A stretch of DNA of 64,000 nt, from positions 109,149 to 173,148 of the forward strand of contig CAJUME010000015.1 in the NCBI GenBank assembly GCA_910587015.1, read 5' to 3'. Position numbers and translations under genes: made by a program. Under the pieces are notes generated by a model. The model saw nothing but the letters and a program-made list of their open reading frames with translations, did not search any database and had not been told where the DNA came from. Shown one piece after another: positions 32,983 through 40,302 of this stretch (the first letter of the stretch is position 1; each line of letters begins with the position of its first letter). Source of the stretch: an uncultured Christensenella sp. Its GTDB lineage: Bacteria; Bacillota; Clostridia; Christensenellales; Borkfalkiaceae.

Positions 32983-33006
32983 ATATTATTAAGCCTACGC
33001 TGTCAA
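32978..33006 (-). promoter_or_regulatory. Promoter of the flavoprotein pair
   Basis: Minus-strand -35 TTGACA (33001-33006), 17-bp spacer, -10 TAAAAT (32978-32983). Confidence 0.75.
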
Positions 33007-33512
33007 CATTTAAACCCGCTCAAAATTTTTTCAAGCGTTGCAAGGTGCAGCCGTTCGTCCTCGATAATTCTTGAAATTATCGCCTTAACCTGCTCGTTTT
33101 TAAGGCATTTCAGCATTTTTTCATAGCCCGCAATGGCGTGCCTTTCGCCTATTATATCGTCCTCGAGCATGTTTTTCAGCGAGCGGGAATAAGCGACATA
33201 TTTTGCGGAATAGAAATTGAAGCATGTGGACGGATACTGCGCATACACGGGCAGTGCGCCGAGCGCCAAAATCAGACTTGCAAGCATATCCAGATGATGC
33301 ATTTCGGCTATGCCTATTCCGACAAGGGTATCGGCAATTTCCTTATAGCCGTTCTTTTCGAAATTTACCGAATGATAAATATATTGCAGAATTGCGTTCA
33401 GCTCGCTTTCGTTGGAGGCGTATGCGGGCGATACAATTCTCAGGCTGTAAGCATCGGGGCAAATTCCGTCTGTTGTAGGATAGGGTTGATTTATATGTAT
33501 GGATTTAGGCAT
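33003..33512 (-). CDS. Ferritin-like di-metal protein (CotJC/rubrerythrin-like)
   Basis: The 169-aa protein is largely helical. Helix 1 has SELNAILQYIYHSVNFE, helix 2 GIAEMHHLDMLASLI with ExxH, helix 3 DDIIGERHAIAGYEKM and helix 4 IISRIIEDERLHLATLE with a second ExxH: the four carboxylate and two histidine ligands of a di-iron or di-manganese ferritin-like site. The SEL-AILQYIY start recalls spore-coat catalase CotJC relatives, hence a peroxide-related or spore role is possible but inferred. No Shine-Dalgarno sequence and no clear sigma-A promoter were found, which would fit a sporulation sigma factor. Confidence 0.75.
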   Translation of the reverse strand: MPKSIHINQPYPTTDGICPDAYSLRIVSPAYASNESELNAILQYIYHSVNFEKNGYKEIADTLVGIGIAEMHHLDMLASLILALGALPVYAQYPSTCFNFYSAKYVAYSRSLKNMLEDDIIGERHAIAGYEKMLKCLKNEQVKAIISRIIEDERLHLATLEKILSGFKC

Positions 33513-33598
33513 AATACAAGGTATGATTTGTCGGTTTTTTTAGTGAAAGCCGCAAAAATATGCCGTTTATGTGTGACATAGTACCTTGCAAACAAAAT

Positions 33599-33623
33599 AA
33601 AAAGCGGTATTCAACCGCTTTTT
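33599..33623 (-). terminator. Terminator of uvrA
   Basis: AAAAAGCGG (33599-33607) pairs with CCGCTTTTT (33615-33623) around 7 bases, symmetrical, 14 bp after the uvrA stop. Confidence 0.85.
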
Positions 33624-33636
33624 AACCAAAAATTAC

Positions 33637-36453
33637 TTAATTTAAGACCTTTTTAAGGAATTGACCTGTATAGCTTTTTTCTACCGCGGCAACCTCCTCA
33701 GGACTGCCCACGGCAACAATTGTACCGCCCTTGTCGCCGCCCTCGGGACCCAAATCAATCAGCCAGTCCGCGCATTTAATTACGTCGAGGTTATGCTCGA
33801 TAATAAGCACCGTATTGCCGCCGCTTCTTAATCTTGTAATAATTTCAATCAGCTTTGCCACGTCATAGCTGTGCAAGCCCGTAGTCGGCTCGTCAAGAAT
33901 ATAGAAGGTTTTGCCCGTACTGCGCTTGGAAAGCTCCGTCGCAAGCTTTACGCGCTGAGCCTCGCCGCCCGACAACGTAGTCGCGCTTTGACCGAGCTTT
34001 ATATATCCGAGCCCGACATCGCAAAGCGTCTGCATTTTGTTGTGTATGGAGGAAACGGGCTTGAAGAACTCAGCCGCCTCTTCCACCGTCATTTCAAGCA
34101 CGTCGGAAATGGACTTGCCCTTGTATTTTACTTCAAGAGTTTCGCGGTTATACCGCTTGCCGCCGCAAACCTCGCAGGGGACGTAAATGTCGGGCAGAAA
34201 GTGCATTTCTATCTGAATAATTCCGTCGCCCTGACAGTGCTCGCATCTGCCGCCCGCAACGTTGAACGAAAAGCGCCCGCTCTTGTACCCTCTTTCCTTT
34301 GCATCGGGAGTGGCCGCGAACAAATCTCTTATCATTGTAAAAACACCCGTATAGGTTGCTGGGTTGCTTCTCGGCGTTCTGCCGATAGGCTGCTGGTCTA
34401 TGGAAATGACCTTATCGAAGTACTCCACACCCTCGAAGCCGTTGCATTTGCCGGAAAGTCTGCGCGCATTGTTAAGCTTGTTTGCAAGATACGGATAGAC
34501 AATTTCGTTTACAAAGCTCGATTTTCCGCTGCCGGAAACGCCCGTAACAGCCGTTATAAGCCCTACGGGTATATCAACGTTGATATTTTTAAGGTTATTC
34601 TGTCTGCAATTTTTAACCCTTAAAAATCTGCCGTCAGGCTGTTGTCTTACCCGAGGCACCTCGATTTTTCTCTTTCCCGAAAGAAATTCGCCCGTTATCG
34701 AGCGCGGCTCGTTCATAATATCCTCAAGCGTACCGCTTGCAACGACCTCGCCGCCGTGCACGCCCGCCTTGGGGCCTATGTCAACTATATAGTCAGCCGC
34801 GCGCATAGTGTCCTCGTCATGCTCGACTACAATCAGCGTATTTCCGAGGTCGCGCAAGCCCAAAAGCGACTTTAAAAGCTTTTCGTTATCGCGCTGGTGC
34901 AGACCTATGCTCGGCTCGTCAAGAATGTACAGTACGCCCGTCAAAGCGCTGCCTATCTGCGTGGCAAGCCTTATGCGCTGACTTTCTCCGCCGGAAAGAG
35001 TTGCCGCGCTTCGCGACAAGGTTAAATAGCCAAGACCGACATTCTGCAAAAAGCTGATACGGCTGTCTATTTCCTTTATAATGCTGTCGGCAATCATATG
35101 CTCGGTCGCGTTAAAAAAGCTGAAATCGCTGAACGCCTTCAAATCGTCCACGGGCAAGGCGCAAATATCAGCAATGCTTTTGCCGCCTACAGTAACCGCA
35201 AGCGCCTCCTTTTTAAGGCGCTTTCCGTGGCAGACGTCGCAGTCGGAGGTGCGCATATACCTTTCAATGTCCCATTTGACGCTTTCCGAGGTAGTTTGCG
35301 TGTATCTGCGCTGTAAATTTGTTGCAAAGCCCTCCCACGACTTTTCGTAGCTGCCCGTAAAATGGTAGGCGCTGTAGCTCATTTCTATTCTTTCGCCGTT
35401 GTTGCCGAACATAAGCATATCGTAAATGCCCTCCGGCAGCTCGCTTACGGGCACGTCAAGCGAAAAGCCGTACACCTTTGACAGCGCGTTGAGGTACATT
35501 TGCGTCATTGTGGAGGATTCCAGATTCCAGCCGCTGATTTTTATTGCGCCTTCTCTAAGCGTCTTAGATTTATCGGGGCAAATCAGGTCGGGGTCAACGG
35601 TCTGCTTAAAGCCGAGCCCCGAGCATTCGGGACACGCGCCCCATGGCGTATTGAAGGAAAACAAGCGCGGCTCGATTTCTTCAATGGAAATTCCGCAGTC
35701 GGGGCACGCGTAATTAGAGGAAAACAGCTCTTCATTGCCCTCGCAGTCGATTACAACAAGCCCGTTTGCAAGCTGTAAGGCGTTTTCAAGACTGTCGGTA
35801 AGGCGCTTTAAAACGCCGTCCTTTATCACAAGTCTGTCGATTACGACCGAAATATTATGACGGATATTCTTTTCAAGACGGATTTCTTCCTGCAAATCGT
35901 AGATAATTCCGTCTATTTTCACCCTTGCATAGCCGCTTTTTTTGTAGGAGGCAAGCTCCTTTTCGAACGCGCCCTTTTTTCCGCGGAATACGGGCGCCTC
36001 AATCAGAATTTTACTGCCCTCGGGCATAGCCATAACTCTGTCTGCAATCTCGTCGACGGACTGACGGCGGATTTCTCTGCCGCATTGCGGGCAGTGCGGA
36101 ATACCCACCCTTGCAAACAAAAGACGGAAATAATCGTAAATTTCGGTAACCGTTCCCACAGTTGAACGCGGATTGTGCGAGGTGGTTTTCTGGTCGATTG
36201 AAATTGCGGGAGAAAGCCCGTCAATAAGCTCTACATCGGGCTTTTCCATCTGACCTAAAAACTGCCTTGCATAGGAGGAAAGACTTTCTATATACCGTCT
36301 TTGCCCCTCGGCAAAAATTGTATCGAAGGCGAGCGTCGATTTGCCGCTGCCCGACAAGCCCGTGAATACGGTAAGCGTATTACGCGGGATATGCACGTCT
36401 ATGTTTTTTAAATTGTTCTCTCTTGCGCCTTTTATAAAAATTTCTTCTTTCAT
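33637..36453 (-). CDS. uvrA: UvrABC system protein A
   Basis: This is the damage-recognition ATPase of nucleotide excision repair, 938 aa. The first P-loop TGLSGSGKSTLAFDT is near residue 32 and the second TGVSGSGKSSFVNEI near 640. Two signature sequences, LSGGESQRIRLATQIGS and LSGGEAQRVKLATELSK, and zinc-binding cysteine clusters (CPQCGREI; CPDCGIS...CPECSG; CEHCQGDG...CEVCGGKRY) are all present. It starts 8 bp after uvrB stops, without a Shine-Dalgarno sequence. It is the second gene of a uvrB-uvrA operon. No LexA-type box was recognised. Confidence 0.98.
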   Translation of the reverse strand: MKEEIFIKGARENNLKNIDVHIPRNTLTVFTGLSGSGKSTLAFDTIFAEGQRRYIESLSSYARQFLGQMEKPDVELIDGLSPAISIDQKTTSHNPRSTVGTVTEIYDYFRLLFARVGIPHCPQCGREIRRQSVDEIADRVMAMPEGSKILIEAPVFRGKKGAFEKELASYKKSGYARVKIDGIIYDLQEEIRLEKNIRHNISVVIDRLVIKDGVLKRLTDSLENALQLANGLVVIDCEGNEELFSSNYACPDCGISIEEIEPRLFSFNTPWGACPECSGLGFKQTVDPDLICPDKSKTLREGAIKISGWNLESSTMTQMYLNALSKVYGFSLDVPVSELPEGIYDMLMFGNNGERIEMSYSAYHFTGSYEKSWEGFATNLQRRYTQTTSESVKWDIERYMRTSDCDVCHGKRLKKEALAVTVGGKSIADICALPVDDLKAFSDFSFFNATEHMIADSIIKEIDSRISFLQNVGLGYLTLSRSAATLSGGESQRIRLATQIGSALTGVLYILDEPSIGLHQRDNEKLLKSLLGLRDLGNTLIVVEHDEDTMRAADYIVDIGPKAGVHGGEVVASGTLEDIMNEPRSITGEFLSGKRKIEVPRVRQQPDGRFLRVKNCRQNNLKNINVDIPVGLITAVTGVSGSGKSSFVNEIVYPYLANKLNNARRLSGKCNGFEGVEYFDKVISIDQQPIGRTPRSNPATYTGVFTMIRDLFAATPDAKERGYKSGRFSFNVAGGRCEHCQGDGIIQIEMHFLPDIYVPCEVCGGKRYNRETLEVKYKGKSISDVLEMTVEEAAEFFKPVSSIHNKMQTLCDVGLGYIKLGQSATTLSGGEAQRVKLATELSKRSTGKTFYILDEPTTGLHSYDVAKLIEIITRLRSGGNTVLIIEHNLDVIKCADWLIDLGPEGGDKGGTIVAVGSPEEVAAVEKSYTGQFLKKVLN

Positions 36454-36460
36454 ATATAAA

Positions 36461-38428
36461 TCACGATTTTTTGCTTTTTAAAAGTTTTTTTCTCAGCTCG
36501 GAAATAGTGTCGCGGATTTCTATTGCCTTTTCAAAGTCAAGCTGTGCAGAGGCAACCTTCATAAGCGCCTTCAGCTTTTCTATTTCCGCGGGAATATCCG
36601 CAAGCTTTATGTCGTTGCCGATATTCTTTTTGCCCGTAATGCCTATGGCATTTTTTACTTCCTTTATTATTGTTTTGGGGATTATTCCATGCTCTTTATT
36701 ATAATCGGACTGAATTTTGCGGCGGCGGTTGGTTTCGTCTATCGCTCTGCGCATACTGCCCGTAATGGTATCGGCGTACATTATTACTCTGCCATCGGCA
36801 TTTCTTGCGGCGCGGCCGATTGTCTGCACAAGCGAGGTTTCGCTCCTCAAAAAGCCCTCCTTATCCGCGTCTAAAATAGCCACAAGCTTAACCTCGGGCA
36901 GGTCAAGCCCCTCGCGCAGAAGGTTTATACCGCAAAGCACATCAAACTCGCCGCTGCGCAGACCGTTTATAATGTCTATACGCTCCAATGCGTCAATGTC
37001 GCTGTGCATATAGCGCACCTTTAAATTGTGCTCCTTTAAATAATCGGTAAGGCTTTCCGCCATACGCTTTGTCATTGTGGTTACAAGCACGCGCCCGCCG
37101 CCCGAAATAACGCCATTTATTTCGCCAAGCAAATCGTCTATCTGGGTTTTGGTGGGACGAATTTCCACCTCGGGGTCGATTAAGCCCGTGGGACGGATAA
37201 GCTGTTCCACCACGTTGCCCGCCTGCTCCATTTCATACGGCGCGGGGGTTGCGGAAACGCAAATCAGCTGGGGAACGCGTTCGTCAAACTCCTCAAACCT
37301 CAAAGGGCGGTTATCGTACGCCGCATTAAGGCGGAAGCCGTAATTTACAAGGTTGTCCTTTCGGGAACGGTCGCCGTGGTACATTGCGCGTATCTGCGGA
37401 ATTGTCATATGACTTTCGTCAATAAATACAAGAAATTTGCCCGCGGGGAAGTAGTCTAAAAGCGTAAAGGACGGCTCGCCCGCGCTTCTGCCGTCAAAGT
37501 AACGGCTGTAATTTTCAACGCCGCTGCAATATCCTATTTCTCGCATCATTTCAAGGTCGTAGGTCACGCGCTGTTCAAGCCTTTGCGCCTCCAACAGCTT
37601 GCCGCTGTCGCGGAACGCCTTTACCTCGTCATGCATATCACGCTCAATCATGGAAAGTGCGCTCTGCATTTTGTCGGAGCCGACAGCGTACTGACTTGCG
37701 GGAAATATCAAAACATGCTTTAATTCGGAAATAATATTGCCCGTAAGCGCGTCCTCCTCGCAAATTCTTTCTATCTGGTCGCCGAAAAATTCAACGCGTA
37801 TTGCAACCTCGGAATTGCTTGCGGGAAAAATTTCCACCGTATCGCCGCGAACGCGGAAGGACGAGCGCTGAAAATCTATATCGCGGCGGGCGTACTGAAT
37901 TTCCACAAGCTTTCTCAAAAGCGCGTCCCGCTCCATTTCCATATCGGGACGAAGAGAGATTGCAAGGCGGAAGTATTCCTCGGGCGCGCCAAGTCCGTAA
38001 ATACAGCTGACCGAGGCAACCACTATAACGTCCTCCCGCTCGCCAAGCGAGCTTGTGGCAGAGTTACGCAGCTTGTCGATTTCGTCATTCAGGCTCATAT
38101 CCTTCTCGATATAGGTATCCGTTGAGGGGATATAGCTTTCAGGCTGATAATAATCATAATAGGATACGAAATATTCAACGCGGTTTTTAGGGAAAAATTC
38201 CTTAAACTCGTTGCAAAGCTGTGCCGCAAGCGTTTTATTGTGCGCGATAACCAGCGCGGGGCGGTTAACGTTGTTTATGACGTTTGCCATGGTAAACGTT
38301 TTACCGCTGCCCGTAACGCCGACAAGCACCTGAGTGCGGATACCGTCCAGAACGCCCTCCGTAAGGCTTTCTATCGCGTGCGGCTGGTCGCCCGTGGGCT
38401 TAAATTTTGATTGCAGCTCGAATTTCAT
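36461..38428 (-). CDS. uvrB: UvrABC system protein B
   Basis: The product is 655 aa. Motif Ia/Walker A LVGVTGSGKTFTMANVI is near residue 35, the beta-hairpin YYDYYQPESYIPSTDTYIEKD near 92, helicase motifs FIDESHMT and GRAARNADG later, and a C-terminal UVR domain (IEKLKALMKVASAQLDFEKAIEIRD) that binds UvrC/UvrA. It loads onto damage from UvrA and positions UvrC. The ATG lacks a Shine-Dalgarno sequence; a TTGTAA-17-TATAAT promoter ends 10 nt before it, predicting a leader of about 4 nt. Confidence 0.98.
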   Translation of the reverse strand: MKFELQSKFKPTGDQPHAIESLTEGVLDGIRTQVLVGVTGSGKTFTMANVINNVNRPALVIAHNKTLAAQLCNEFKEFFPKNRVEYFVSYYDYYQPESYIPSTDTYIEKDMSLNDEIDKLRNSATSSLGEREDVIVVASVSCIYGLGAPEEYFRLAISLRPDMEMERDALLRKLVEIQYARRDIDFQRSSFRVRGDTVEIFPASNSEVAIRVEFFGDQIERICEEDALTGNIISELKHVLIFPASQYAVGSDKMQSALSMIERDMHDEVKAFRDSGKLLEAQRLEQRVTYDLEMMREIGYCSGVENYSRYFDGRSAGEPSFTLLDYFPAGKFLVFIDESHMTIPQIRAMYHGDRSRKDNLVNYGFRLNAAYDNRPLRFEEFDERVPQLICVSATPAPYEMEQAGNVVEQLIRPTGLIDPEVEIRPTKTQIDDLLGEINGVISGGGRVLVTTMTKRMAESLTDYLKEHNLKVRYMHSDIDALERIDIINGLRSGEFDVLCGINLLREGLDLPEVKLVAILDADKEGFLRSETSLVQTIGRAARNADGRVIMYADTITGSMRRAIDETNRRRKIQSDYNKEHGIIPKTIIKEVKNAIGITGKKNIGNDIKLADIPAEIEKLKALMKVASAQLDFEKAIEIRDTISELRKKLLKSKKS

Positions 38429-38438
38429 ATCTATTGAA

Positions 38439-38467
38439 ATTATAACCTTTTTTTTAAATATTTACAA
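38439..38467 (-). promoter_or_regulatory. Promoter of uvrB-uvrA (near-leaderless)
   Basis: Minus-strand -35 TTGTAA (38462-38467), 17-bp spacer, -10 TATAAT (38439-38444). Confidence 0.65.
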
Positions 38468-38523
38468 CTGTTTGAGCGGAGTTTTTGCTAAAAAATAAAC
38501 TTTTGTTTTTGTTTTGCGGCAAC

Positions 38524-38552
38524 AAAAAACCGCCTAATCGGGGCGGTTTTTT
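38524..38552 (-). terminator. Terminator of the small lipoprotein gene
   Basis: An 11-bp A/T-ended stem (38524-38534 with 38542-38552; core ACCGCC/GGCGGT) with a 7-base loop and TTTTTTG following on the minus strand. Confidence 0.85.
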
Positions 38553-38573
38553 ATAGTGATAATTTTTAATTTA

Positions 38574-38993
38574 CTATTGAATATAAACTTTTACGTTGCC
38601 AGGACGAAAAAGTCTATATTTACAGTTATCATATTCAAATTCCCATATTCTAAAATAATACTCGCCACGTTCACGCATAAACGGTTTATCGTACTCATAT
38701 TTACCCGTATTAGGATTTACATAGGTAATTTTAGCCGACCACCCGTCTATTAAAACTTGCTTATTATTATCACGCCTTCTAACTTTAATATCTAATTGTT
38801 TCTGTTCTCCGTCATACGTTAAATAAGCGTCTTCATAAGAATCATAGTCTGCTTTCACTAAATGTTCGCCTGTTTCGGGATTAACAATATCGAAATAACA
38901 CCAGATAGGGTGTTTATTGTCATCACAAGCAGTTAACGTTAAAGTTAAAATAGCCATTAAGCAAGCAACTATCGTTATAAATATTTTTTTCAT
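38574..38993 (-). CDS. Small predicted lipoprotein, unknown function
   Basis: The 139-aa product has a lipoprotein signal peptide: KK start, hydrophobic core, lipobox LTAC with the lipidated cysteine at residue 23. The mature part is rich in charged and aromatic residues (EYYFRIWEFEYDNCKYRLF) and looks like a beta-sandwich, but I do not recognise the family. Its base composition is clearly more A/T-rich than its neighbours (codons such as TTA, ATA, AAA), hinting at recent acquisition or relaxed selection. It follows the L15-like gene by 30 bp in the same direction with GAGG before the ATG. Confidence 0.75.
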   Translation of the reverse strand: MKKIFITIVACLMAILTLTLTACDDNKHPIWCYFDIVNPETGEHLVKADYDSYEDAYLTYDGEQKQLDIKVRRRDNNKQVLIDGWSAKITYVNPNTGKYEYDKPFMRERGEYYFRIWEFEYDNCKYRLFRPGNVKVYIQ

Positions 38994-39023
38994 TGAAAAT
39001 GGACCTCTACTACATTACTGTAT

Positions 39024-40178
39024 TTAAGCGTTTTTCTTTTTTACGGCATTGCCGCCCGTAAGCAGTATCATTTTCGCCGCTTCTATTGAATAGCTGTCCG
39101 CAATGACATACAGCTTTTTATCGAGCCTGCCCCTCGCAAGCACCTTAACCGCGGTTGCTTTTTTGGAAAAGCTTAAAACACGCTTTTTTATCTCCTCGAT
39201 AGTAACTGTTTCACCGTCCGCAAAGCATTTGCTTAAGGTATCGATATTGACTATATCGAATTTTGTTTTGTCGGAAAGCTCTTCCGCCTCTTCAATAAGC
39301 GCCACTGCTATTTCGTCCTGCATAAGCTCCGCCGCCTCGCTTACCGTTACAGCGTCTCTGGGTTTGAAAACGTCGCCGCTTTTTGCGTCTTCCTCCGTAA
39401 GAACCTTCACAAGCTTACGCTCGATAAGCGGCTCTATCTTTTCATACGGGTATTGCTTTGCAAAGTCGGTTTCGGTATATACGTCACGCTTTTCGCGACC
39501 CTGCATTGCGGCGGAGATAAGGTCTGCCGAGTATTTAAGCCGTCTGTCGTTCTTTATGCGGTAAAGACAAGGAATTTTTTCGTATGCGGCAACCTCGGAC
39601 ATATCGTCAACCTTGTATTTGGTTTCTGCATAGTCCTTTGCATTAAGCGCAAGGAAAAGGCACACGCATTTGCCCCTTATGGCAAGCTTTGCGTAGGTTT
39701 TTCTGCCGCAATAAAAGGCTTCGCCCTTCCAGCTTATGCGGCTTTTAATGCCGTCATAGGATAAAAGCTCGTTTTTAAGCGCCGAATAATAGCTTTTTAC
39801 TTCGTCGTCGGACTGAATAAGCTTTGCCGTAAAGCTTTTGTTGTACTTGATTATTATATAGCGGATTGCGCCGTCAATGCGCTTTGCCGTTCTTTGAGGC
39901 GCCTCCTCATACTCCTCCTCGGGTTCTTCCTCGGGTTCAACGGCGCTGTCGTCAGCGTCCTCGGTTTCGTCCTCTGCGGCTTGTTCTTCAACCTGTTGTA
40001 CGGGCTGCTCAACCGTTACCTCAACGGCGGGCTGTTCGGCTTGCGCGGATTTTTTCTTTTTACGCATAGCAAGCGTAACGAATAAAGCAACAGCGACAAG
40101 CGCAACCAGCGCCGCCACGCCGCAAGCAACGGGAATTATGTAATTTGCCGCAAGCAATAAAGCAGATAAATCAGTCAT
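39024..40178 (-). CDS. Membrane-anchored protein with L15-like C-terminal domain
   Basis: The product is 384 aa. A membrane helix (about 14-37) and KKKK are followed by a strongly acidic linker (58-93, mostly Glu). A soluble domain at about 103-225 (YNKSFTAKLIQSDDEVKSYY, then KGEAFYCGRKTYAKLAIRGK and YEKIPCLYRIKNDRRLKY) recurs, sometimes duplicated, in uncharacterised clostridial proteins. The C-terminus (about 318-380: VNIDTLSKCFADGETVTIEEIKK, then KVLARGRLDKKLYVIADSYS and AAKMILLTGG) resembles the C-terminal half of ribosomal protein uL15. Function unknown; it is not the ribosomal L15 itself. It has its own promoter. Confidence 0.8.
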   Translation of the reverse strand: MTDLSALLLAANYIIPVACGVAALVALVAVALFVTLAMRKKKKSAQAEQPAVEVTVEQPVQQVEEQAAEDETEDADDSAVEPEEEPEEEYEEAPQRTAKRIDGAIRYIIIKYNKSFTAKLIQSDDEVKSYYSALKNELLSYDGIKSRISWKGEAFYCGRKTYAKLAIRGKCVCLFLALNAKDYAETKYKVDDMSEVAAYEKIPCLYRIKNDRRLKYSADLISAAMQGREKRDVYTETDFAKQYPYEKIEPLIERKLVKVLTEEDAKSGDVFKPRDAVTVSEAAELMQDEIAVALIEEAEELSDKTKFDIVNIDTLSKCFADGETVTIEEIKKRVLSFSKKATAVKVLARGRLDKKLYVIADSYSIEAAKMILLTGGNAVKKKNA

Positions 40179-40211
40179 ATCTTATACCCCTCGTAAAAAT
40201 GCAGTAAAGCT

Positions 40212-40240
40212 ATTATACTACCGTAATTTACAAATTTCAA
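40212..40240 (-). promoter_or_regulatory. Promoter of the L15-like membrane protein gene
   Basis: Minus-strand -35 TTGAAA (40235-40240), 17-bp spacer, -10 TATAAT (40212-40217). Confidence 0.65.
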
Positions 40241-40251
40241 CGATATAGGCA

Positions 40252-40284
40252 AAAAAAATAATGAGCGGTTAAAAGCCGCTCATT
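40252..40284 (-). terminator. Terminator of pnp
   Basis: On the minus strand AATGAGCGG and CCGCTCATT form a 9-bp stem around CTTTTAA, followed by ATTTTTTTT. Confidence 0.9.
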
Positions 40285-40302
40285 AACAATTTTTTGTGAA
40301 TT

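Noticed and set aside
33871..34623. A 250-codon plus-strand ORF
   Set aside because: It is antisense to the conserved C-terminal part of uvrA; long antisense frames are common where codon third positions are constrained.
38429..38520. LexA/SOS box upstream of uvrB, and also near recN, ruvC and polA
   Set aside because: No sequence close to the Gram-positive GAAC-N4-GTTC pattern was found.
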